In this document: positions 15,747 through 21,879 of the stretch, piece after piece
Layout: each line of letters starts with the position of its first letter
How positions within the stretch are numbered: the first letter of the stretch is position 1
Origin: Fidelibacterota bacterium 46_43
GTDB taxonomy: Bacteria > Fidelibacterota > Fidelibacteria > Fidelibacterales > Fidelibacteraceae
Assembly (NCBI GenBank): GCA_001509335.1
Contig: LGGY01000151.1
Span: forward strand, 1-21,879
DNA: 21,879 nucleotides
Direction: 5' to 3'
Notes under the pieces: model-generated
What the model was told of the DNA's origin: nothing
The model's database searches: none
The model's input: the letters and a program-made list of their open reading frames with translations, nothing else
Made by a program: the position numbers and the translations under genes

Positions 15747-16925
15747 ATGATCAATTCCCTCCGTATAAAAATGTTACTGGCTTTTGTTTCTTTTCTTTTC
15801 ATCCTGGGAGTTCTTTTTTATTCCCAGAAGAACGTCCATGAATTACGGCGGGAAGCAAAGGATGTTCTCCTTTTTTACACGGAATTGTATGCCCGGATTG
15901 CCAGTGAGGAGGATTTTACCGATTTCGGTTTTTTATTTGATGAGATTTTAACACGTATTTCTTTTCCAATCGTTGTTACAGGCCGTCAAAATCATGAGAT
16001 CAGTGCCTGGAAAAATGTTCCCGGCATCCCCGATACGACACGTATGACCCCAACGGTTCATAAAGCCCTTATCGAAAGAGTTATTATGATGGATCGGGTT
16101 ACAGACCCCGTGCCTCTTACATACGATACCCTGATAGTAGGGTATATTCATTACGGGGACAGTCCCACAATCCGGCGTTTACGATGGATGCCCTATATAG
16201 AATTGGGTGGTGCTATTCTGCTGATATGTATTGGTTTTATAGTCTTTCAGTATATCCGGAGCAGTGAGAAAAAATTTATCTGGGTCGGTATGGCCAAGGA
16301 AACGGCACACCAGTTGGGAACACCGATCAGTTCATTGATGGGTTGGTTGGCATTGGCCCGTGAGACATTTAAAACGCATCACGAAATTTTTGATGAAATG
16401 GATATGGATATTCACAGACTTGAAAAGGTCTCAAACCGGTTTTCACAAATTGGATCCCGGGGACAGCAAAAAATTATTGATTTGCAGGAAGTGATGAATC
16501 ATGTAAGGCAATACATGGAAAGGCGTATCCCTCAAAAAAACAAGCAATTGAAAATTGAGTTTCATGTTGAAACAAACCGGAAAATCCGGGGGAACCGGGA
16601 TTTGATTGAGTGGGGGATGGAGAACCTGATTAAAAATGCAGTGGATGCAATTGGCGATAATGCCGGACAGGTGGAAGTGCATGTCAAAGATCAGAACGGT
16701 CAAAAAATTCTCATCGATGTGAGTGATACAGGAAAAGGAATTCCCGAGTCCCACTGGAAGACCATTTTTAATCCGGGATACAGTACAAAGAAACGGGGTT
16801 GGGGGCTGGGACTTTCCCTGACAAAACGGATTTTTGAGGAATATCATCACGGACGGATCTTTGTCTACCGGTCTAAAGAGGGGGAAGGGACAACGATTAG
16901 ATTAATTCTGAATTCTGAATGTTGA
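15747..16925 (+). CDS. Membrane sensor histidine kinase, no adjacent response regulator
   Basis: Two-component sensor kinase of 392 residues. A first membrane helix at about residues 8-25 and a second at about 150-170 enclose an extracytoplasmic sensing region of about 125 residues that I do not recognise. The cytoplasmic half has an H-box (K-E-T-A-H188-Q-L-G-T-P) and the catalytic ATPase domain: N-box E292-N-L-I-K-N297, G1 box D327-T-G-K-G331, F-box region N-P-G-Y-S-T, and G2 box G351-W-G-L-G355. No HAMP or PAS domain stands out. The last six codons (I-L-N-S-E-C) and the stop are written in a 7-base repeat, so the natural C terminus has been altered or borrowed. No response regulator is nearby. 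The divergent AOX-like gene and the downstream ars cluster are possible but unproven targets. Confidence 0.92.
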   Translation: MINSLRIKMLLAFVSFLFILGVLFYSQKNVHELRREAKDVLLFYTELYARIASEEDFTDFGFLFDEILTRISFPIVVTGRQNHEISAWKNVPGIPDTTRMTPTVHKALIERVIMMDRVTDPVPLTYDTLIVGYIHYGDSPTIRRLRWMPYIELGGAILLICIGFIVFQYIRSSEKKFIWVGMAKETAHQLGTPISSLMGWLALARETFKTHHEIFDEMDMDIHRLEKVSNRFSQIGSRGQQKIIDLQEVMNHVRQYMERRIPQKNKQLKIEFHVETNRKIRGNRDLIEWGMENLIKNAVDAIGDNAGQVEVHVKDQNGQKILIDVSDTGKGIPESHWKTIFNPGYSTKKRGWGLGLSLTKRIFEEYHHGRIFVYRSKEGEGTTIRLILNSEC

Positions 16926-16946
16926 GTATTGAATTTTAAGTAGTCA
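16905..16946 (+). repeat. Degenerate 7-base tandem repeat after the histidine kinase gene
   Basis: Six consecutive 7-base units, the first two identical (ATTCTGA at 16905 and 16912), followed by ATGTTGA, GTATTGA, ATTTTAA and GTAGTCA, each less like the consensus. A seventh (GTATTTT) may follow. TGA recurs every 7 bases at 16909, 16916, 16923 and 16930, so stops fall in all three frames within about 17 bases; the kinase frame uses the one at 16923-16925. The tract lies just before the arsR promoter. Confidence 0.75.
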
Positions 16947-16955
16947 GTATTTTTC

Positions 16956-16984
16956 TTGATGTATTATTTGTCATTTGGTAAAAT
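16956..16984 (+). promoter_or_regulatory. Predicted arsR promoter
   Basis: A -35 box TTGATG (16956-16961) and a -10 box TAAAAT (16979-16984) are separated by exactly 17 bases. Transcription would start near 16990, giving a leader of about 15 bases that contains the GGGAGG ribosome site of arsR. The -10 box lies within the inverted repeat at 16975-16990. Confidence 0.55.
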
Positions 16985-16990
16985 TACCAA
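16975..16990. promoter_or_regulatory. Predicted ArsR operator overlapping the -10 box
   Basis: A perfect inverted repeat with 7-base arms, TTGGTAA and TTACCAA, separated by AA. It covers the arsR -10 box and ends 14 bases before the arsR start. A bound dimeric ArsR would block RNA polymerase here; release on arsenite binding would allow expression. No second copy was seen upstream of acr3 or of the thioredoxin-like gene. Confidence 0.6.
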
Positions 16991-17004
16991 GTATGGGAGG
17001 AAAG

Positions 17005-17349
17005 ATGTACGAAAATGAAAAGAAATTATACGAAGCCAAGGCACACATTTTAAAAGCACTGGCACATCCCACCCGTTTATACATGGCGGAGCAGTTGTTA
17101 CATGGGGAAAAATGTGTGTGTGAATTTGTCCGGGAGATTGATGCGGATATTTCTACCATATCAAAACATTTGTCCATTTTGAAAGAAGCAGGGATCGTGA
17201 GTGATGAGAAAAGGGGGAAACAGGTGTTTTACCATCTGAAAACACCCTGTATTTTGCAATTTACCGAATGTGCTGTGGACATTATAAAGTCCAATCTGAA
17301 AGAGCGTTCGTCCCTGATGACACGCATTCAGGTTGAAAAGGAAACGTAA
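17005..17349 (+). CDS. arsR: ArsR-family metalloregulator
   Basis: Winged-helix repressor of the ars cluster that leaves DNA when trivalent arsenic binds. I chose the ATG at 17005 (114 residues), preceded by GGGAGG at 16995-17000; an in-frame ATG at 16993 lies ahead of that ribosome site. The family signature L-A-H-P-T-R is at residues 19-24. The arsenic site C37-V-C39 matches the classical E-x-C-V-C-D-L motif of SmtB/ArsR proteins, and Cys82 and Cys89 could supply a third thiol. The recognition helix is I-S-T-I-S-K-H-L-S-I-L-K. The stop is one base before the next ATG. Autoregulation through the palindrome just upstream is likely. Confidence 0.93.
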   Translation: MYENEKKLYEAKAHILKALAHPTRLYMAEQLLHGEKCVCEFVREIDADISTISKHLSILKEAGIVSDEKRGKQVFYHLKTPCILQFTECAVDIIKSNLKERSSLMTRIQVEKET

Positions 17350-17350
17350 T

Positions 17351-18646
17351 ATGATCTGGAAACGGGAGTGGAAGCCTTTCTTGTTGATTGTATCTGTTTT
17401 TCTTGTCTTATACAACCTGCCCGTCGGATATCCCCGCTTTGACAATGCCGTGCTTGAGGCGCTAAATCTGGTCAAATGGTATGCCCGTGAGCACGTATTG
17501 CTTTGTCTGGTACCGGCCTTTTTTATAGCAGGTGGCATTTCCATGTTTATCAGCCAGGGTGCAGTTATGAAATATCTGGGTGCACAGGCGAAAAAGATGA
17601 CTGCTTATGGCGTGGCATCTGTCTCCGGAACGGTTCTGGCTGTGTGTTCATGTACGGTTCTACCCCTTTTTTCAGGAATTTACCGGATGGGAGCCGGACT
17701 GGGGCCTGCGACGGCATTTCTTTATTCAGGTCCGGCCATTAATGTATTGGCAATCATTCTTACAGCCCGTGTCTTGGGTCTTGAAATGGGTATTGCCCGG
17801 GCGGTGGGGGCTATTGTTTTCAGTATTGTGATCGGCATCCTGATGCATCTGATTTTTATAAAAGAAGAAAAAGAACGGGTTGTAACAGAAATGGCTGTCC
17901 CGGAAAACAGTGATTCACGAAGCGGCTTTCAGAACATTCTTTTTTTTATTTCCCTCGTGGGAATCCTTGTCTTTGCCAACTGGGGAGCTCCCGCTGAAAA
18001 TACGGGTATCTGGGCAGCTATTTTTCAGGTAAAATGGATTGTAACAGCTCTTTTTTCTGTCGGGCTTGCTATGATACTGGTACTCTGGTTTGGACTTGCC
18101 GTGTGGAAAGTTGCCGTTGCAGCTGTTCCTGTCGTGTTTCTGGGATTTCTGTATCCGGATCAGCCGGTGCTGGCTTTTGCTGCCGGTGCGATTGGTCTCT
18201 CGGTATTCACAAGTACAGATAAGGGTGAAACTTCGGACTGGTTTAGCGCATCCTGGGAATTTGCCAAACAAATTTTGCCACTCCTGTTGTTGGGAGTTTT
18301 GATTGCCGGTGCGTTACTGGGCCGGCCCGGTCATGAAGGGCTTATTCCTTCTGCCTGGGTTGAAGGTGCCGTCGGTGGGAATTCACTGTGGGCCAATTTC
18401 TTCGCATCCTTTGCCGGTGCCTTTATGTATTTTGCCACGCTGACAGAAGTTCCCATTCTTCAGGGACTCATAGGTGCCGGGATGGGGAAGGGACCGGCCC
18501 TCGCGCTGTTGCTTGCAGGCCCGGCCTTGAGCCTGCCCAACATGCTGGTGATCCGGAGCGTGCTGGGAACAAAGAAAACGGTAGTCTTCATTCTCCTTGT
18601 GATAATCATGGCAACCATTAGTGGAATGATATTTGGCAGGATATGA
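17351..18646 (+). CDS. ArsP/YraQ-type (DUF318) permease
   Basis: Multi-helix permease of the ArsP_1/UPF0718 family. Characterised ArsP proteins export trivalent organoarsenicals; others in the wider family have other or unknown substrates, so the cargo here is inferred from context. The ATG at 17351 follows the arsR TAA by one base, with AGGA 8 bases upstream; a TTG at 17333 is less likely. It has 431 residues in two related halves. The first half has C99-S-C101 followed by T-V-L-P-L-F and then S-G-P-A-I-N-V-L-A. The second repeats the latter as A-G-P-A-L-S-L-P-N-M-L. The CSC pair is a candidate thiol site for arsenic. It is co-transcribed with arsR. acr3 starts 60 bases downstream. Confidence 0.85.
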   Translation: MIWKREWKPFLLIVSVFLVLYNLPVGYPRFDNAVLEALNLVKWYAREHVLLCLVPAFFIAGGISMFISQGAVMKYLGAQAKKMTAYGVASVSGTVLAVCSCTVLPLFSGIYRMGAGLGPATAFLYSGPAINVLAIILTARVLGLEMGIARAVGAIVFSIVIGILMHLIFIKEEKERVVTEMAVPENSDSRSGFQNILFFISLVGILVFANWGAPAENTGIWAAIFQVKWIVTALFSVGLAMILVLWFGLAVWKVAVAAVPVVFLGFLYPDQPVLAFAAGAIGLSVFTSTDKGETSDWFSASWEFAKQILPLLLLGVLIAGALLGRPGHEGLIPSAWVEGAVGGNSLWANFFASFAGAFMYFATLTEVPILQGLIGAGMGKGPALALLLAGPALSLPNMLVIRSVLGTKKTVVFILLVIIMATISGMIFGRI

Positions 18647-18706
18647 TATAATCACGGGACAAAATACATGTTGACTCTATACAGAATACAAGGACCTTGA
18701 GCGAAT

Positions 18707-19744
18707 ATGAAAAAAATCGATATCAGTATTTTTGAAAAATATCTGACAATATGGGTTATGTTATGTATGGTAGGCGGGGTGTTGATCGGCCAATTATTAC
18801 CCCAGGTTTCGGATTTTCTTAGCCGTTTAGAATATGCTAACGTATCGATTCCCATTGCTGTTTTGATCTGGCTGATGATTTATCCCATGATGATGAAAAT
18901 AGATTTTACCAGTATTCTTCATGTGGGTAAAAAACCAACGGGTCTTTATCTCACCTGGATCAGCAACTGGCTCATTAAACCCTTTAGTATGTTTGGAATT
19001 GCTTATTTTTTCTTTTATATCGTTTTCAAATCTCTCATTCCACCTGAGCTTGCAAAGGATTATCTGGCTGGAGCAATCCTTTTGGGTGCAGCTCCCTGTA
19101 CGGCCATGGTGTTTGTATGGAGTCATCTGACAAATGGTAATCCTGCGTATACAGTCGTCCAGGTAGCCAGCAATGATCTGATTATTCTCATTGCATATAC
19201 ACCCATCGTTGCTTTTTTGCTGGGAATCGGTGGTATTTCGATTCCTTGGAATACCCTCTTTTTGTCAGTGTTTCTCTTTGTTGTTATTCCATTATCCGGT
19301 GGAATGTTGACGCGTTATTTACTTATCCACAGAAAAGGGGAATTTTATTTTAATACAGTTTTTATTCCCAAATTTAAACATGTAACTATAGGTGGATTGC
19401 TGTTGACGCTAATCCTGATCTTTTCTTTTCAGGGAGATATTATATTACAGAATCCTCTACATATTTTTCTGATTGCCGTTCCACTCACAATCCAGACCTT
19501 CTTTATTTTTTTTCTGACATATTATGCGGGACGAAAACTGAAATTGTGCCACAATATAGCAGCCCCGGCCGGTATGATCGGTGCATCCAATTTCTTCGAA
19601 CTCTCGGTAGCAATGGCCATTTCTCTATTTGGTGTCAGTTCTCCTGTTGCCATGGCAACAATCGTGGGTGTCCTGGTGGAGGTCCCAGTCATGCTGACCC
19701 TTGTTAATTATGCCAATAAAACAAAACACCGGTTTATTTCATGA
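18707..19744 (+). CDS. acr3: ACR3-family arsenite efflux permease
   Basis: Exports arsenite driven by the membrane potential or proton gradient. It has 345 residues and about ten helices. The essential residues known from studied ACR3 proteins are present: Cys131 in G-A-A-P-C-T-A-M-V-F-V-W and Glu325 in G-V-L-V-E-V-P-V-M-L. Other landmarks are W-L-M-I-Y-P-M-M-M-K-I-D near residue 60 and a S-N-F-F-E-L-S motif near 294-300. The ribosome site is weak, and no promoter with a matched -10 was found in the 60 bases upstream, so read-through from arsR is likely. A gap of about 178 bases follows, with no gene, hairpin terminator or clear promoter. Confidence 0.95.
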   Translation: MKKIDISIFEKYLTIWVMLCMVGGVLIGQLLPQVSDFLSRLEYANVSIPIAVLIWLMIYPMMMKIDFTSILHVGKKPTGLYLTWISNWLIKPFSMFGIAYFFFYIVFKSLIPPELAKDYLAGAILLGAAPCTAMVFVWSHLTNGNPAYTVVQVASNDLIILIAYTPIVAFLLGIGGISIPWNTLFLSVFLFVVIPLSGGMLTRYLLIHRKGEFYFNTVFIPKFKHVTIGGLLLTLILIFSFQGDIILQNPLHIFLIAVPLTIQTFFIFFLTYYAGRKLKLCHNIAAPAGMIGASNFFELSVAMAISLFGVSSPVAMATIVGVLVEVPVMLTLVNYANKTKHRFIS

Positions 19745-19922
19745 ATGACAGGTCGTTACAGAATTCAGGATGTTCATGGGTTTATGAAGTTGCAGCTGCA
19801 TTCCAAAAAATATTTCCCTTCACCTTAATTGACCATAAAACCAATACAAAATCCTCAATCTCCCCTGAGAAATACGCTTCACTTATTTCACCGGGCTTAA
19901 CCTTAACCTAATCGGAGGTCTT

Positions 19923-20159
19923 ATGAAACACATCAAAATTCTGGGTGGCGGATGCCCCAAATGCCACAAACTGGCACAACATGCCGAAGAAGCGGCAAAA
20001 GAGTTGAAACTGGAATACGACATTGAAAAAGTGACAGATTGGAAAGAATATCAGAAATACGGTGTAATGTTGACACCGGCACTTGTGATTGATGAAAAGT
20101 TGAAATCATCCGGCCGGGTTTTATCGGTTGATCAAATCAAGGAAATCCTGGCGGAATAA
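19923..20159 (+). CDS. Small CPKC thioredoxin-like protein (redox-active disulfide protein 2 type)
   Basis: A 78-residue thioredoxin-fold protein of the TM0996/MTH895 group. The redox motif C11-P-K-C14 follows the first beta strand (I-K-I-L-G-G-G), and T-P-A-L-V-I-D near residue 55 carries the cis-proline typical of the fold. A GGAGG at 19914-19918 is 4 bases from the ATG. arsC starts 19 bases after its stop, suggesting it could be the electron donor that reduces the ArsC disulfide, or a carrier of thiol-bound arsenic to a permease. Similar proteins often accompany DUF318 permeases. The function is inferred from position and motif. Confidence 0.85.
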   Translation: MKHIKILGGGCPKCHKLAQHAEEAAKELKLEYDIEKVTDWKEYQKYGVMLTPALVIDEKLKSSGRVLSVDQIKEILAE

Positions 20160-20178
20160 TGCTTGGGAAAGGGAACTC

Positions 20179-20607
20179 GTGAAAAAGAAAAAAATTCTCG
20201 TTTTATGTACCGGTAATTCCTGCCGCAGTCAGATGGCGGAGGGATGGTTCAGGGAATTACGCGAAGACGAATTTGATGTCTGGTCCGCGGGGATTGAATC
20301 CCACGGACTCAATCCCCGGGCAGTCAAAGTCATGGCAGAAGCCGGTGTGGATATTTCATCTCATCATTCCAAATTGACCGATGAATTGAAAGACATCGAT
20401 TTTGACATGGTTATTACTGTGTGTGACTCTGCACGGGAAAACTGTCCATACTTTCCCGGAAAAGTTAAGCGTTATCATAAAAGTTTCGATGATCCTCCGG
20501 GCATAACAAAAGAATGGACCGATGAAGAAGCTATCCTGGATGTATACCGGCGGGTACGGGACGAAATAAAATATTTTACAGAAACTTTTAAACCTTCCAA
20601 CGTTTGA
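20179..20607 (+). CDS. arsC: Arsenate reductase, thioredoxin-coupled (LMW phosphatase fold)
   Basis: Reduces arsenate to arsenite, which ACR3 exports. I start at the GTG at 20179, with a G/A-rich ribosome site about 6 bases ahead; an open frame back to 20128 overlaps the previous gene and has no family match. The 142-residue product has the P-loop C10-x5-R16 (C-T-G-N-S-C-R) and the shuttle cysteines Cys82 and Cys89 in V-C-D-S-A-R-E-N-C-P. These three positions match the Cys10/Cys82/Cys89 triad of S. aureus ArsC. F-D-D-P-P-G holds the catalytic aspartate. The last codons (N-V-stop) are written in an 8-base repeat, as for the AOX-like and kinase genes. Confidence 0.95.
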   Translation: MKKKKILVLCTGNSCRSQMAEGWFRELREDEFDVWSAGIESHGLNPRAVKVMAEAGVDISSHHSKLTDELKDIDFDMVITVCDSARENCPYFPGKVKRYHKSFDDPPGITKEWTDEEAILDVYRRVRDEIKYFTETFKPSNV

Positions 20608-20638
20608 ACGTCTCAAGGACTCAACGTCTAAACGTAAA
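20599..20638 (+). repeat. Degenerate 8-base tandem repeat after arsC
   Basis: Five consecutive 8-base units, each starting with AA: AACGTTTG, AACGTCTC, AAGGACTC, AACGTCTA and AACGTAAA. The word AACGT recurs at 20599, 20607, 20623 and 20631. The arsC stop TGA (20605-20607) is formed at the junction of units 1 and 2. AT-rich sequence and the symporter promoter follow. Confidence 0.75.
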
Positions 20639-20642
20639 AATA

Positions 20643-20674
20643 TTGAATTTAAAATCTTGAATAATTAATATAAT
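20643..20674 (+). promoter_or_regulatory. Predicted promoter of the symporter gene
   Basis: A perfect -10 box TATAAT lies at 20669-20674, about 22 bases before the ATG. The best upstream -35 candidate, TTGAAT at 20643-20648, is at a long spacing of 20 bases, so the pair is not ideal. A second pair, TTGAAT (20657) and TATAAG (20680), has 17-base spacing but would start transcription at or after the GGAGG site, so I prefer the first. Confidence 0.35.
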
Positions 20675-20695
20675 CATTGTATAAGTGGAGGATCT

Positions 20696-21879
20696 ATGGT
20701 TAATCAATCGCAAATCATCCTTGTTATGATTATTTATTTGACTCTTTTAATCGGTTGGGGAATATGGCAGGGCCGGCAGGTTAAATCACAGAAGGATTAT
20801 GCGATTGCAGGTCGTAATCTGCCGGGATGGGTTGCTGCTTTAAGTGAAAGGGCAACGGGAGAATCGTCATGGGCATTGTTGGGACTTCCGGGTTTTGCCT
20901 ATGCAACAGGACTAACCAGCATCTGGACGGCTATAGGATGTGTATCAGGAATTATTGTGGCCTGGTGGCTGATTGCATTCCGTTTGCGGGAAGAGGCGGA
21001 AAAATATGATGTAAATAGTTTTACGGAGTTTATTGCCCGACGGCATGGAGCAATGGAAAAGCCGATTCGTATTGTGAGTAGCCTGGTGATTGTTTTCTTC
21101 TTTTTCTTTTATGTTGGAGCTCAATTTCTGGGCGGCGGAAAAACATTGAATGCCATGTTTGGTATAGAACCGTCTTTGGGGATGCTTTTAACAGCCTGCA
21201 TTATTGTGCCATATACCGTCTATGGCGGATTTCGTTCAGTTGTTTATACAGATGTCATCCAGGCCATTGTCATGATAATAACCCTCATTGTAGGCCCTCT
21301 TGTGGGATTGCTCTATCTGAAAAATCATCCAGACCTTTTTGCCGGCAGTCTATCGGAAGCGCTCTATCTTGCCGGAAATTCATACAGCTCGATAACGAAT
21401 GGTGTTTCAGGTTTTGCTGCCGGCATCGCCATCATGGGTGGTTTTTCGTGGTTTTTTGGATATTTGGGTGGCCAGCCTCAATTAAGCATGCGATTTATGG
21501 CCATCAAGGATAAAAAACAGGCAAGAAAAGCCAGGAATGTAGGTGTAATCTGGACTCTCTTCGCCTATTTGGGCGCTTTATCCATCGGATGGATTGGTAT
21601 TGCTGTTTTTGGTCCACAGGGACTCTCCGATCCCGAAACAGTTATGCCAAACGTAATGCTTACTGTTTTTCCACCGGTTTTTGCTGCTATCCTGATCACA
21701 GGCGCCATTGCTGCGATGATTTCAACAGCGGATTCCCTGCTTATTTTATCTGCAACGGAACTTTCTGAAAATATTCTGAAGCAACAAGCAAAGAATTCAT
21801 TGGGGTATTCAAGAGGTATTACAGCAATACTCGCTGTTGTTGCGCTTCTTTTAGCCTACTATACCCCATCAAATCTAAT
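20696..21879 (+). CDS. Sodium:solute symporter, PutP-like, 3' end cut by window
   Basis: SSS-family sodium-coupled importer. GGAGG at 20687-20691 is 4 bases from the ATG. The frame stays open to the window end (394 codons seen; the family is usually near 500). Recognisable segments are R-A-T-G-E-S-S-W-A-L-L-G-L-P-G near residue 52, P-Y-T-V-Y-G-G-F-R-S-V-V-Y-T-D-V-I-Q, G-G-Q-P-Q-L-S-M-R-F-M-A, and I342-S343-T344-A-D-S. The Ser343-Thr344 pair corresponds to the sodium-site Ser340/Thr341 of E. coli PutP. The substrate is unknown; proline or another amino or organic acid is possible. The gene is set off from arsC by a repeat and its own promoter and is probably not part of arsenic resistance. Confidence 0.9.
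   Translation, partial: MVNQSQIILVMIIYLTLLIGWGIWQGRQVKSQKDYAIAGRNLPGWVAALSERATGESSWALLGLPGFAYATGLTSIWTAIGCVSGIIVAWWLIAFRLREEAEKYDVNSFTEFIARRHGAMEKPIRIVSSLVIVFFFFFYVGAQFLGGGKTLNAMFGIEPSLGMLLTACIIVPYTVYGGFRSVVYTDVIQAIVMIITLIVGPLVGLLYLKNHPDLFAGSLSEALYLAGNSYSSITNGVSGFAAGIAIMGGFSWFFGYLGGQPQLSMRFMAIKDKKQARKARNVGVIWTLFAYLGALSIGWIGIAVFGPQGLSDPETVMPNVMLTVFPPVFAAILITGAIAAMISTADSLLILSATELSENILKQQAKNSLGYSRGITAILAVVALLLAYYTPSNL

Noticed and set aside
18671..18676. TTGACT as a -35 box for acr3
   Set aside because: No -10-like hexamer at 15-19 bases downstream; read-through from the arsR promoter is simpler.
19791..19800. TGCAGCTGCA palindrome after acr3 as a terminator
   Set aside because: There is no loop and no T-run after it, so it cannot form a normal intrinsic terminator.

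Overview
The window looks like a chromosomal segment from a Gram-negative-type bacterium. I suspect an uncultured lineage of the FCB superphylum (Marinimicrobia-, Calditrichota- or KSB1-like), but that rests on general gene style and order rather than a phylogenetic marker. The evidence is a rod-shape cell wall cluster, a futalosine-type menaquinone gene (mqnD), mostly ATG starts with moderate Shine-Dalgarno sites, and intermediate base composition. No RNA genes, CRISPR arrays, insertion sequences or phage genes were seen.

Layout. (1) 1-10678, plus strand, tightly packed: the end of mreD, mrdA (PBP2) and rodA (elongasome), then smpB, tyrS, a large exported M23 metallopeptidase-like protein, and a pyrimidine salvage set (cdd, udk, tdk, and a CNT nucleoside permease with an unusual inserted membrane region). 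(2) 10688-12555, minus strand: a TSUP permease and an MFS transporter whose 3' end is missing. (3) 12610-13464, plus strand: mqnD. (4) 13514-15591, minus strand: an exported P1-family (DmpA-like) peptidase and an alternative-oxidase (AOX/PTOX-type) diiron quinol oxidase with all six metal ligands. (5) 15747-16925, plus strand: an orphan sensor histidine kinase. (6) 17005-20607, plus strand: an arsenic resistance cluster (arsR, ArsP/YraQ-type permease, ACR3 arsenite exporter, small CPKC thioredoxin-like protein, arsC). (7) 20696 to the end: a PutP-like sodium:solute symporter, cut by the window edge.

The most unusual structure is not a gene. Three different short-period degenerate tandem repeats sit directly after three genes: period 8 at 14809-14896, period 7 at 16905-16946 and period 8 at 20599-20638. 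In each case the repeat begins inside the 3' end of the preceding reading frame and supplies its stop codon. The words differ, but each consensus contains or creates TGA in the gene's orientation, and the periods (7, 8) are not multiples of three, so stops fall in changing frames. This looks like a shared kind of gene-end element rather than chance.

Functional links: mreD-mrdA-rodA and the M23 protein act on the cell wall. CNT, Cdd, Udk and Tdk together take up and salvage pyrimidine nucleosides. MqnD makes menaquinone and the AOX-like protein probably oxidises quinol with oxygen. ArsC reduces arsenate to arsenite, the CPKC protein may supply electrons or handle thiols, and ACR3 and the permease export arsenic species under ArsR control from a visible promoter/operator.
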